DNA of 14,667 nucleotides, taken from contig CAJKNC010000036.1 in the NCBI GenBank assembly GCA_905201175.1, positions 1 through 14,667 on the forward strand, given 5' to 3'. The notes under the pieces are model-generated. The model did not search any database, was not told the origin of the DNA, and saw only the letters and a list, made by a program, of their open reading frames with translations. Source of the stretch: an uncultured Succinatimonas sp. Lineage in GTDB: Bacteria; Pseudomonadota; Gammaproteobacteria; Enterobacterales; Succinivibrionaceae. This document shows positions 1 to 7,240 of this stretch, one piece after another (position 1 is the stretch's first letter; each line of letters begins with the position of its first letter). The translations under genes were made by a program, and so were the position numbers.

Positions 1-1118
1 TGCTGAATAAATCAAACAATTTAGGTTTTTATCTTGACGGATCTGTAAGCGATATTGATCCGCTATCAACACAAACTATCAAAAGCATAGATAAGCTTTT
101 AAAAAGCCTGCAAAATAGAGATCGCTGCATTCAATCCTTGAGCAATATAAAGCCAAAGGATATTATTCATATAAATCAATTATTTTATATATTTTCAAAA
201 AAGCTCCCAGAAATCTTAAGCTTTCATATAGGCTTATCTTCTCGTTTGAGCCCAAATCTGTTTGCAGACTATAAAGCTCATGAAGAAAGGCACAGTCTTG
301 AAGAATGCTCATTGCTGATGCAGGAATCGGGATTGATGTATTGCTCGCAAAAAAGTCATATAGACAGCAATAGCCTTCTTGCAGCCTTAAGATCAATGCT
401 CAAAGATGAAAATTCTTTATTAAAAACGCTGATCAATGTGCAGAGCTCCTGTCTTTACCACATTATTGAAAATTTAACGCTAATTAATAATCATTCTTCC
501 ACTCAGGATTATTTCCCCTTCAGGCATGAAGATTTAAAAAGGAGATTAGCTGAAGGATTGATGTGCATAGGATGCAGCCGACAGCTTAATTTAAAGCTTA
601 CAGGCTTACACCATCATACTATCCATACCATTTACGAAACAAGCCCGATACAAGCGCCATCTGCATATTTAGCTAGAGGCAAACAGCACAAGATCATGTT
701 TAATAGCAGTAAAAATATGTTTATTATGTTTATGCTTGAAATGTATACGCTAAGTTCTAATATTCTGCACAATCGCTTAAGCGGCAATATGCCCCTTACA
801 TATAAGCCAAGAGAAGAGCTAAACGCGGCTTTAGCCTGCGGAGCTTACAGCTGTGCTCAATTCATTTATAAATACAGCAAAATGAACAAATGGAAAACCA
901 GCAGTATCTCTGAGGTTATGCCCTATTTTGACGAATTTGTAAAAATCTTAGAGGAATATTTAGAAGGTGCGGCCGTTCCTGTAGCTTGTGCTAAATGCCA
1001 CACGCCATATTTATTCTTTAAGCAGAAAGCCTCTGATTTGGATTTTATTTATGGAGAAAGCAAAAAAATATCTTGTCCAAACTGCAATACTCACGCCGAA
1101 TATCTTTTGTATGATTAA
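1..1118 (+). CDS. Putative FlhD-FlhC-like fusion, flagellar master regulator (5' partial)
   Basis: The reading frame (first full codon at base 3) has no stop back to the window edge, so the gene begins outside. The first in-window start codon, a TTG at 138, has no ribosome binding site and is probably not the start. The C-terminal part (about 534-1115) aligns without gaps to the start of E. coli FlhC: LMCIGCSRQLNLKLTGL matches LITLGARLQMLESETQL, and a Tyr follows at the same distance. It ends with paired cysteines, CAKC (987-998) and CPNC (1074-1085), like the FlhC zinc site. The part before (about 156-480) resembles FlhD: IIHINQLFYIF against IYDINLSYLLL, FHIGL against FRLGI, then LMQESGLMYC against LAETNQLVCH. 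In enterobacteria FlhD and FlhC are separate proteins that form a DNA-binding complex activating flagellar genes. The FlhC half is the surer call; the FlhD half is inference by eye. At least 45 further residues precede the FlhD-like part and match nothing I recognise. Confidence 0.5.
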   Translation, partial: LNKSNNLGFYLDGSVSDIDPLSTQTIKSIDKLLKSLQNRDRCIQSLSNIKPKDIIHINQLFYIFSKKLPEILSFHIGLSSRLSPNLFADYKAHEERHSLEECSLLMQESGLMYCSQKSHIDSNSLLAALRSMLKDENSLLKTLINVQSSCLYHIIENLTLINNHSSTQDYFPFRHEDLKRRLAEGLMCIGCSRQLNLKLTGLHHHTIHTIYETSPIQAPSAYLARGKQHKIMFNSSKNMFIMFMLEMYTLSSNILHNRLSGNMPLTYKPREELNAALACGAYSCAQFIYKYSKMNKWKTSSISEVMPYFDEFVKILEEYLEGAAVPVACAKCHTPYLFFKQKASDLDFIYGESKKISCPNCNTHAEYLLYD

Positions 1119-1885
1119 TTATTATCCAGTCTATTCAATATTTCTGAGGATAAGCTCAGATACTGCTGAGACGGAATTGAAGATTTATCATAACTTAGGC
1201 AGCTTTCTCCTGAAGCTGAAGCTTCGCTGATACGGCTATTGAAACTAATAACGCTGTCAAAAACATTGCTTTTAAATAAATCTCCAAGAGACTGACTTAT
1301 ATACGTACATAGCGGAGACTTATCATCATAAAAAGTACGTATTATACCTAAAAGAGCAATTGAGCTTTTTTGTCTGCTTTGGAGATTTGCACAAAAAGCA
1401 AGTAAGGTTTGCATGGAATCTAAGGCAAAATAATCGCAGCTTGTGGGGATTAAAAGATAATTGCAGGCACAAAATGCATTAATATTGAGAATGCTTAAAG
1501 AAGCTGGAGTATCAACTATGATAATGTCATAATCGCTCTCTATCTCAGATAAAGCCAGCTTAAGACGCTGATGTCCATTCTCTTGATTATAGAGAGCAAC
1601 AGGAACTACAGTTAAATCTGCATTAGCAATCATAATATCTAAAGAGCTATGCTGATAATGCACGATACAGTCTCTAGGATCATTCCCAGAGATTAATACT
1701 CCCGCTAAAGAATGATCATCGTCTCCTGGAGTTAAACCAAAGGCTACCGTAGCGCTGCATTGAGGATCAAGATCGCATAGCAATACTCTTTTATTCTGCA
1801 AAGCTAAAGCATAGCTTAAATTTACAGCACAAGATGTCTTCCCTGTGCCTCCTTTAGGGTTGGCAATACAGATTTTTGTGGTCAT
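1115..1885 (-). CDS. ParA/Soj-family ATPase (orphan)
   Basis: This is a 256-residue P-loop ATPase of the ParA/MinD superfamily. It carries the deviant Walker A PKGGTGKTS with the signature Lys11 and the nucleotide-binding Lys16, the DLDPQ motif with Asp40, and a VDTPAS switch II segment. The C-terminal part, with FDSVISFNSRISEA and then SYDKSS, follows the Soj pattern of chromosomal ParA. Such proteins bind DNA or other surfaces as ATP dimers and position chromosomes, plasmids or polar complexes. No ParB gene or parS-like cluster was seen beside it, so its cargo is unknown. The neighbour may be a flagellar regulator, so a role in placing flagella or chemoreceptors is possible but unproven. 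Its 3' end overlaps the opposing gene by 4 bp with no terminator between. No clear Shine-Dalgarno precedes its ATG. Confidence 0.85.
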   Translation of the reverse strand: MTTKICIANPKGGTGKTSCAVNLSYALALQNKRVLLCDLDPQCSATVAFGLTPGDDDHSLAGVLISGNDPRDCIVHYQHSSLDIMIANADLTVVPVALYNQENGHQRLKLALSEIESDYDIIIVDTPASLSILNINAFCACNYLLIPTSCDYFALDSMQTLLAFCANLQSRQKSSIALLGIIRTFYDDKSPLCTYISQSLGDLFKSNVFDSVISFNSRISEASASGESCLSYDKSSIPSQQYLSLSSEILNRLDNN

Positions 1886-2115
1886 AATAATTACATATAA
1901 AAAACTTGCCTTATTTTAAAGCCTCAAAAATTTTTTGTCTGTTAAATTACGCATATACACATAAAAAAAGCGTTATTTTTAATAATACAAATAACCTTAA
2001 CATACAATTTATTCATCATTTCAAATAAATATAGCTCTCTTTAAGCTTGAATAAACTTAAAATTTTCCAAATTGAATCAATACCTGCTCTATTTTGTAAA
2101 AATTAAAAATAATTG

Positions 2116-2143
2116 TTGCCAAAGTTTCACTTTTTTCTATAAT
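2116..2143 (+). promoter_or_regulatory. Sigma70-type promoter of the potF-like gene
   Basis: TTGCCA at 2116-2121 and a perfect TATAAT at 2138-2143 are separated by 16 bp. This is the best promoter match in the window. It points to the potF-like gene and predicts a transcript start near 2150, giving an untranslated leader of about 147 nt. Confidence 0.65.
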
Positions 2144-2148
2144 GCAAA

Positions 2149-2172
2149 AAAAAATTTAATTGTAAATTTTTT
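2149..2172 (+). repeat. Perfect AT-only inverted repeat at the potF leader start
   Basis: AAAAAATTTA and TAAATTTTTT are exact reverse complements of 10 bases around the loop ATTG. The element sits where the transcript from the 2116-2143 promoter would begin. It could form a 5' stem-loop or serve as an operator. Because the composition is entirely A and T, it may also be a chance product of the base content. Confidence 0.4.
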
Positions 2173-2296
2173 AAGCTTATTAACTTTTGAAAGTCCCCTA
2201 TAAGTCTTGAAAAGGTTAGAGCTTAGTTTCTGGAGAACTCAAATCTCGTTCACAAAACGTTCCATCGCTTAAGATGGTTTTTAGAAGGATATTTTT

Positions 2297-3433
2297 ATGA
2301 ACAAAATGAGCAAAAGTCTTATAGGGATTGCGATCCTAGGCACACTCAGCACCAGTGCTATTGCCAGCGATCTCAATATTTGGAATTGGAGTGATTATAT
2401 CGGCTCCACTACCGTTGAAGATTTCAAAAAAGCTTCAGGTCTTAAAAACACCAATTATGCTTTGTTTGATAATAATGAAATGGTAGAAGCTCGTTTGCTC
2501 TCAGGACACTCAGGTTTTGATGCAGTCATGATGGTAAGCTATTATGTCCCGCGTTTGGCCAAAGCCGGTGCTCTGCAGAAAATTGATAAAAGCAAAATAC
2601 CTAATTGGATAAAGCTAGATCCAATCAGAATGGAAGCTTTAGCTAAAATCGATCCTGACAATAATTATGCTTATCCTTATACTGAGATTTCTGTCGGTAT
2701 CGGCTATAACCAAAAGAAAATCGAAGAAATCTTCGGTAAGGGCTATGAAATCAAGTCTTGGGATTTCTTATTTAATCCAGAAAATGCCTCTAAGCTTAAG
2801 CAATGCGGCATTGCAGTATTAGATTCCCCAATTGAAATTATTTCAACAGCCATGCATTATTTAGGCAAAGATCCAACCTCAGAAAAAGCTTCTGACTACA
2901 AAGAGGCCCAAGAGCTCTTAACCAAATTTGCCGCTAATGTTGCATATTTCCATTCTGCAAGATATATAAATGATCTAGCTTCTGGTGAAATTTGTGCTGC
3001 CATTGGCTATTCTGGAGATATCCTGCAAGCTACTGAAAGAGCTAAAGCTTCCGGAAAAGGTGTAGATATTAAATATACCATCCCTGATGAGGGTTCACCT
3101 TATTGGTTTGACTGCTGGACTATACCGGCTAATGCTGATCATTATGATGCAGCTCTGACTTGGTTTAATTTCTTAATGGATCCTGCTGTTGCCTCTAGCA
3201 TTTCTAATGAAACTCGCTATATTATGCCTGTAAAAGAGGCTTTAGAAAATTTAGATCCGCAATTGCGCGATAACCCGTCAGTTGTGATCCCGAAAGAAAA
3301 AATGGAAAAAATGTATTTCTTACTGCCTACTACTTCTAAAGTATCACGCATTACCAACCGAGTTTGGAATGCAATGAAGCTCAATGCCTCTAAATATGAG
3401 CAAAAAGAAGATGAAGGCTCTGGCTGGGAATAA
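2297..3433 (+). CDS. potF: Periplasmic putrescine/polyamine-binding protein, PotF-like
   Basis: This 378-residue protein closely follows E. coli PotF (370), the solute-binding component of the PotFGHI putrescine ABC importer. A Sec signal peptide runs to about Ala23 (TSAIA). Shared landmarks include WNWSDYIG (Trp31-Tyr34; PotF YNWSDYIA), YNxxK, LGKDP, YFHSxxYINDLASGEIC and the C-terminal ITNRVWNAMK. Pocket residues are largely kept: Asp241 in IGYSGD and Asp272 in YWFDCW. The tryptophan that PotF has in IGWAGD is Tyr238 here, so ligand preference among putrescine, spermidine and related compounds may differ. No permease or ATPase gene lies beside it, so it must use transporter parts encoded elsewhere. 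The ATG is preceded by AAGGA at 7 bases. The gene has its own promoter and terminator, which marks it as a single-gene transcript. Confidence 0.88.
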   Translation: MNKMSKSLIGIAILGTLSTSAIASDLNIWNWSDYIGSTTVEDFKKASGLKNTNYALFDNNEMVEARLLSGHSGFDAVMMVSYYVPRLAKAGALQKIDKSKIPNWIKLDPIRMEALAKIDPDNNYAYPYTEISVGIGYNQKKIEEIFGKGYEIKSWDFLFNPENASKLKQCGIAVLDSPIEIISTAMHYLGKDPTSEKASDYKEAQELLTKFAANVAYFHSARYINDLASGEICAAIGYSGDILQATERAKASGKGVDIKYTIPDEGSPYWFDCWTIPANADHYDAALTWFNFLMDPAVASSISNETRYIMPVKEALENLDPQLRDNPSVVIPKEKMEKMYFLLPTTSKVSRITNRVWNAMKLNASKYEQKEDEGSGWE

Positions 3434-3460
3434 CTAAGCCATATTAGGATATTTTTATAA

Positions 3461-3495
3461 AATAAGCAGCGATACAGAATCGCTGCTTATTTTTT
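3461..3495. terminator. Bidirectional rho-independent terminator (potF-like / dnaX)
   Basis: A perfect 13-bp stem, AATAAGCAGCGAT paired with ATCGCTGCTTATT, encloses the loop ACAGA, and T runs on to 3495. On the minus strand the stem is followed by TTTTATAAAAAT, which is also U-rich. It lies 27 bp past the potF-like stop and 27 bp past the dnaX stop, so it can end both converging transcripts. Confidence 0.9.
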
Positions 3496-3522
3496 GCGCT
3501 TTGAAAGCTATTTCCTAGCAAA

Positions 3523-6518
3523 TTATCTGACTGGCACAGGCAATTGCTTGTGCAAAGAAATCTGCACTGTTTTTAAATCATCCCCCATATGCTCAACAAA
3601 AATTTTAAGAGCATCATTTTCAATTAATTCTTCCCGAGCGTCAGCAACAGCCTTTTTCAGCGCCATTCTGGCTAAATACTCCGGACATTGTTCAGGTAAG
3701 CCGTTAACCTCAATGATATTTATCTCGATATTTTGATGTTTTAACACAGAAAATGATTCTTTGATTTTATGTAAAAAATTTGGAGCTTTGCTTACAAATC
3801 TGCAGTCTGAGCTTATAAACAGATTCCATATACTAGGATTATCTGCCTCGATTTCACGCCTGCTGTAGATTAAACACCCGTACTCTAAACTGTTAAAGTT
3901 AGCTGCACAAATATCCTGAAGCCATTGATCCGTTTTTAAAACCTCATCATAGAAATCATCGCTCTGCAGTTCCTTTCCTAAATCCAGATTGTCATCTAAA
4001 TATTGTTCTGCCTCAAAGCTGGTTTTAGCTGTAGGCTTACCGTCTACAAGTTTACTGTTATTAACATTGTCTGAATTAAAATCAATATTTACAAGATCTG
4101 AGCCTTTTACAACCTCGCCTGCTTCCTCTTCATCACTGTTAAATGCAATATCATTTTCGTAAATTTCTACCGGCACATTGTCAAAGCTCTCGGAAATACT
4201 ATCTGATTGCTGACTTAACTCCGGAGTATTTGCAGAATGATGCGCATCTTGTTCTTGTACAGATCTGCCATTCTTATTTTCCATACAGTTAGATAAAACA
4301 TCATTTAAGGCCTTCTGCAAATCTGCAGAAAACTTTTGCGGATTATTGTTTTGATGTCTTATATAAGATTTTTCAGTTTTGTCTAAACACTGAGATAAGA
4401 CCGCAGATAAAGACGGCATCTTGTCATTAAAATGAACTCTTAATGGTTCCTGATCATAATTTTCAATAAATAAGACTTCACTGCCGATATTTTCTAAAGA
4501 TAAGGATCTTGGCAGTAAGCTTTGCATATTTGCACTTGCTATAAAGTTAGTTTGAGCTAGACGCTGCTGCAGCTGCGCAAATGAGAGTGAATCAACATCC
4601 TCCTGCGCCGAAGCTACATGGTCTGCACTTGCTGAAAAATCCTCTTTTGCTTCAGCTTTAAAATTAGCCTTAGTAGTAATTTCACGATTTTCAGCAGGAC
4701 CATCATCACTTGAAGAAGCTTTTATAGCTGATGTTAAATTTGCAAGCTCAGCAGCTGACAGAGTATTATGCGAAACATCAGGATCTTGAGCTTGCTGGCC
4801 ATCCTGATGCATCATTTCCGAGGCTACTTTAATAAAATTATCTAAATCAGATAAACCATTATTTTCCTGCTCGTGCTGAGATCTAATCAAAGCCACTACA
4901 GCATCATGCAGCTGCTGAATATAAGACTTAACAGCATAAAGCTCATTGAGCATATTAGGCCCTAAAGATACCGGCTTAGCGGACATAATTTGCTTAAAAG
5001 CTTCGCTGGTTTCTAATTTTAAAGGAGCTTTGCTGCCGTCAATAGCCCCTGAAGGCTTAGGATTTAAAATCTGCTCTAATTGCGACGCATACTTTGCATT
5101 TTGCTCATTATGAATAGCTTTATCATCTTGTGAAACTACATTCTTAAGCGAATCGCTAAATACGTCTAGAGCCGATATCTCCTTAACTCGCCACTGGCTT
5201 GCTGGGATAGCTTTGCTCTTAGACTTATCTTCCGATGCTGCATCGTTGTATTTTATGACAGTACTGACGCTTTCAGGCTCAATATCAACAATATTGGATG
5301 CTAATTTAAAAGGTAAATTTACATTTAGCTCTATAGAAAGATGCGCTCTTAATGCACTATGCTCACAAAATAAATTTAAAGCATATTCACTTTCGCCTAA
5401 CCAAACTTTTTTTTTTGGGGCGTAAAAGCTAATAAGCGCAGAACCATCATTTCAAAAACGCTGGCGCTATCAGGGGCAACCGTATTCTCTTCTACTGCCT
5501 GCAAAGAGATCTGATAATAAAGCTGCAAACTTTCAGGAGCAAACACCGGAGCATATTGCTCTAAAATCTCTAATGGAAATGAAAAGATCGATAATTTGCC
5601 CTGATTCACTAACTGATAGAGCGCTAAATCATGGAAGCAGGAAACAATTTCATCCAGTAAATTTTTATAATTAGGACAACTCTTGCGCACATTTTCCAGA
5701 AAAGCTGCCAAATCAGCATCCGATCCTGGTTTTAAGATCTCCAAGAGGCTAACTATAAGCTCATCGCCTGCTGTACCCAGCATATCGATAACGCAATCAC
5801 GCAATAAGGATCCTGAGCCTAGCGCAATAGCCTGATCACACAATGATAAGGCATCACGCATACTGCCTTTTGCAGATCTTGCAATCAAAGCGGCAGCATC
5901 ATCTTCGCAAGGAATTCCTTCTTTTCCGCAAATTTTTTTTATCTGATCTTTAATTTCATCTATAGATAAAGCTTTAAGCTGAAATTGTAAGCAGCGGGAT
6001 AAAACTGTAACCGGAATCTTATGCGGATCCGTAGTTGCTAATATGAATTTCACATATGACGGCGGCTCTTCTAAGGTTTTCAACAAAGCATTAAAGCTGC
6101 TTGTTGAAAGCATATGCACCTCATCAATAATGTAAATTTTATAGCGGCCAGCAATCGGCGGATATTGAGTATTTTCAAGCAATTGACGCGTATCTTCAAC
6201 CTTAGTTTGTGAGGCAGCGTCAATTTCAATTACATCAGGAAAGGATCCGGTAATAATAGCTTTGCAATTATCACAGAGATTTCCATCATCATGAGGATGC
6301 GAGCTGATTCCATCCTTGCACTCAAGGCATTTGGCAATAATGCGCGCAATTGTAGTTTTGCCAATACCACGGGTACCGGTTAATAAATAAGCATGATGAA
6401 TGCGCTCTGAGTCAATAGTATTACGCAAAGCAGCAATTACATGTTTCTGACCGACTACCTCATCAAATGTCTGAGGACGATATTTTCTAGCTAATGCCTG
6501 ATACTCTGTGATCGCCAT
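3523..6518 (-). CDS. dnaX: DNA polymerase III tau subunit (made by -1 frameshift in dnaX)
   Basis: Full-length tau spans two frames joined at the A run (5407-5416). Frame 0 encodes residues 1-371. After a -1 slip, translation resumes at base 5406 as VWLGESEYAL and stays open for 627 codons to 3523, giving about 998 residues against 643 in E. coli. I read every codon between 5406 and 4987 and found no stop, so the ATG at 4986 is internal and not a separate gene. The AAA+ clamp-loader core and collar (see the gamma entry) are followed by a very long acidic, Ser/Asn/Gln-rich linker of roughly 470 residues. The last ~150 residues match E. coli tau domain V, which binds the polymerase alpha subunit: DQWLQDI, then AVADAREELIENDALKIF against KLAQARESIIADNNIQTLRRFF. 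Tau holds replicase cores at the fork. It is cotranscribed with apt, 5 bp upstream. Confidence 0.9.
5397..6518 (-). CDS. dnaX: DNA polymerase III gamma subunit (unshifted dnaX product)
   Basis: The 373-residue frame-0 product is the clamp-loader ATPase gamma. It has Walker A GTRGIGKT (48-55), a zinc-module region (64-85), the IEIDAASQTKVEDTR segment (97-111), Walker B IIDEVH (130-135), NALLKTLEEPP and sensor/arginine-finger ATTD and SRC (174-176). The collar domain ends in LQLYYQISLQAVEEN and LRLLAFTP. Translation stops at TAG two codons after the slippery run (KKKFG-stop). Gamma therefore ends right behind the collar, while E. coli gamma (431 residues) carries about 50 more. One expected zinc cysteine is replaced: E. 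coli has C-x8-C-x2-C-x2-C, here Cys67, then His76 after PH, then Cys82 and Cys85, with three extra residues. The start lies 5 bp after the apt stop, which suggests translational coupling. Confidence 0.85.
   Translation of the reverse strand: MAITEYQALARKYRPQTFDEVVGQKHVIAALRNTIDSERIHHAYLLTGTRGIGKTTIARIIAKCLECKDGISSHPHDDGNLCDNCKAIITGSFPDVIEIDAASQTKVEDTRQLLENTQYPPIAGRYKIYIIDEVHMLSTSSFNALLKTLEEPPSYVKFILATTDPHKIPVTVLSRCLQFQLKALSIDEIKDQIKKICGKEGIPCEDDAAALIARSAKGSMRDALSLCDQAIALGSGSLLRDCVIDMLGTAGDELIVSLLEILKPGSDADLAAFLENVRKSCPNYKNLLDEIVSCFHDLALYQLVNQGKLSIFSFPLEILEQYAPVFAPESLQLYYQISLQAVEENTVAPDSASVFEMMVLRLLAFTPQKKKFG
5407..5416 (-). other. dnaX slippery site (A10 run)
   Basis: The coding strand reads CAA AAA AAA AAG TTT GGT TAG, a run of ten A followed by G. 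It contains the heptamer A AAA AAG in the same phase as the E. coli dnaX frameshift site. A -1 shift here avoids the TAG at 5397-5399. I see neither a strong stem-loop just downstream nor an upstream Shine-Dalgarno-like stimulator; the best downstream pairing is TATGCT with AGCATA over a 16-nt loop. With ten A, slippage by RNA polymerase, as known for Thermus dnaX, is as likely as ribosomal frameshifting. Confidence 0.85.
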
Positions 6519-6523
6519 AAAAA

Positions 6524-7096
6524 CTAATGTCCCGGTAGCTTAAAGAGAGAGAAAGGCTTAATTCCAAATTTTTGCTCAATTCGCTTAGCGCCGCCTAACT
6601 CCATAAGCTCAATAATAAACGCAATATCAATAATCTTTGCTCCTAAGCGCTCCACTAAACAAGCCATAGCTTCAATAGTACCGCCTGTAGCTAAAAGATC
6701 GTCCAATAATAAAATCCGTTCACCTCTTTTAATAGAATCCTCATGAATCTGCAATTTATTGGCCCCATATTCAAGCTCATAAACTTCTTCAATAGTTCGT
6801 CTTGGCAATTTTCCAGGTTTTCTTACCATTACAAACCCAGCTTTTAATTTATAGGCCAAAGCGGCACCAAATACAAAGCCTCGAGCCTCAGCTGCAACTA
6901 CCTTATCAATCATATCATCCTTATAAATAGTATAAAGAAGATCTATAGTTGTAGCGAAAGCCTGGCCATTTTCACATAACGAGGTAATATCACGGAACAT
7001 AATGCCTGGCTTTGGGTAATCGGGAATACTTTTAATTGTGGACTTTAAAAATTCAATTTTTTCAGCATAATTTGGAATTTTACTAATATCTAACAT
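6524..7096 (-). CDS. apt: Adenine phosphoribosyltransferase
   Basis: Apt converts adenine and PRPP to AMP and pyrophosphate in purine salvage. The protein (190 residues from the ATG at 7096) matches E. coli Apt (183) along its length: DYPKPGIMFRDITSL, EARGFVFGAALAYKL, FVMVRKPGKLPR, then the PRPP-binding loop ILLLDDLLATGGTIEA, and a C-terminal KLPGH. An in-frame GTG at 7108 would add MAFL; neither start has a convincing ribosome binding site, and I prefer the ATG because it fits the family length. It lies 5 bp upstream of dnaX, which repeats the apt-dnaX order of E. coli. A TATAAT at 7172-7167 on this strand may be its -10 box, though I see no good -35. Confidence 0.93.
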   Translation of the reverse strand: MLDISKIPNYAEKIEFLKSTIKSIPDYPKPGIMFRDITSLCENGQAFATTIDLLYTIYKDDMIDKVVAAEARGFVFGAALAYKLKAGFVMVRKPGKLPRRTIEEVYELEYGANKLQIHEDSIKRGERILLLDDLLATGGTIEAMACLVERLGAKIIDIAFIIELMELGGAKRIEQKFGIKPFSLFKLPGH

Positions 7097-7161
7097 GAGA
7101 AAAGCCACTTAGATTAAAAATTTTTACGAACAATAAAGATATGATGTTTTATGGCAAACAC

Positions 7162-7185
7162 TGTATATTATAGCCTATATATACA
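7162..7185. promoter_or_regulatory. Imperfect dyad between apt and the HAD phosphatase gene
   Basis: TGTATATTATAG (7162-7173) and CTATATATACA (7175-7185) are inverted copies that differ by one extra T. The dyad lies between two divergent genes and overlaps the possible minus-strand TATAAT (7172-7167), where a repressor site would be expected. The composition is AT-rich, so chance is a real alternative. Confidence 0.3.
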
Positions 7186-7240
7186 ATATTAGTGATGATT
7201 GAAATTTTTAAATATCACAAAAACCTGAATTTTTTTTATT

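Larger units (their letters stand above)
1886..2296. other. AT-rich gene-free interval between divergent parA-like and potF-like genes
   Basis: No credible open reading frame was found in these 411 bases on either strand. The right part holds a good promoter (2116-2143), an AT hairpin at the expected transcript start, and a leader of about 147 nt for the potF-like gene. Within the leader a short hairpin, CCATC-GCTTAA-GATGG (2262-2277), is followed by five T, and the ribosome binding site AAGGA lies at 2285-2289, 7 bases before the ATG. I found no convincing promoter for the ParA-type gene in the left part. Confidence 0.7.

Noticed and set aside
138..140. TTG as the start of the FlhD/FlhC-like gene
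   Set aside because: The frame stays open to base 3 with no stop and there is no ribosome binding site before the TTG, so the gene most likely starts outside the window.
3523..4986. Separate hypothetical gene of 487 residues
   Set aside because: Its frame is open upstream to the dnaX A10 run, and its C-terminus matches tau domain V; it is the 3' part of dnaX.
5213..5425. Plus-strand ORF opposite the dnaX junction
   Set aside because: It is an antisense shadow of the tau linker with no start signal or recognisable protein features.
7161..7176. LexA-like half site (CTGTATAT) upstream of the phosphatase gene
   Set aside because: The second half (ATACAG) is missing at the required distance, so it is better described as part of an AT-rich dyad.
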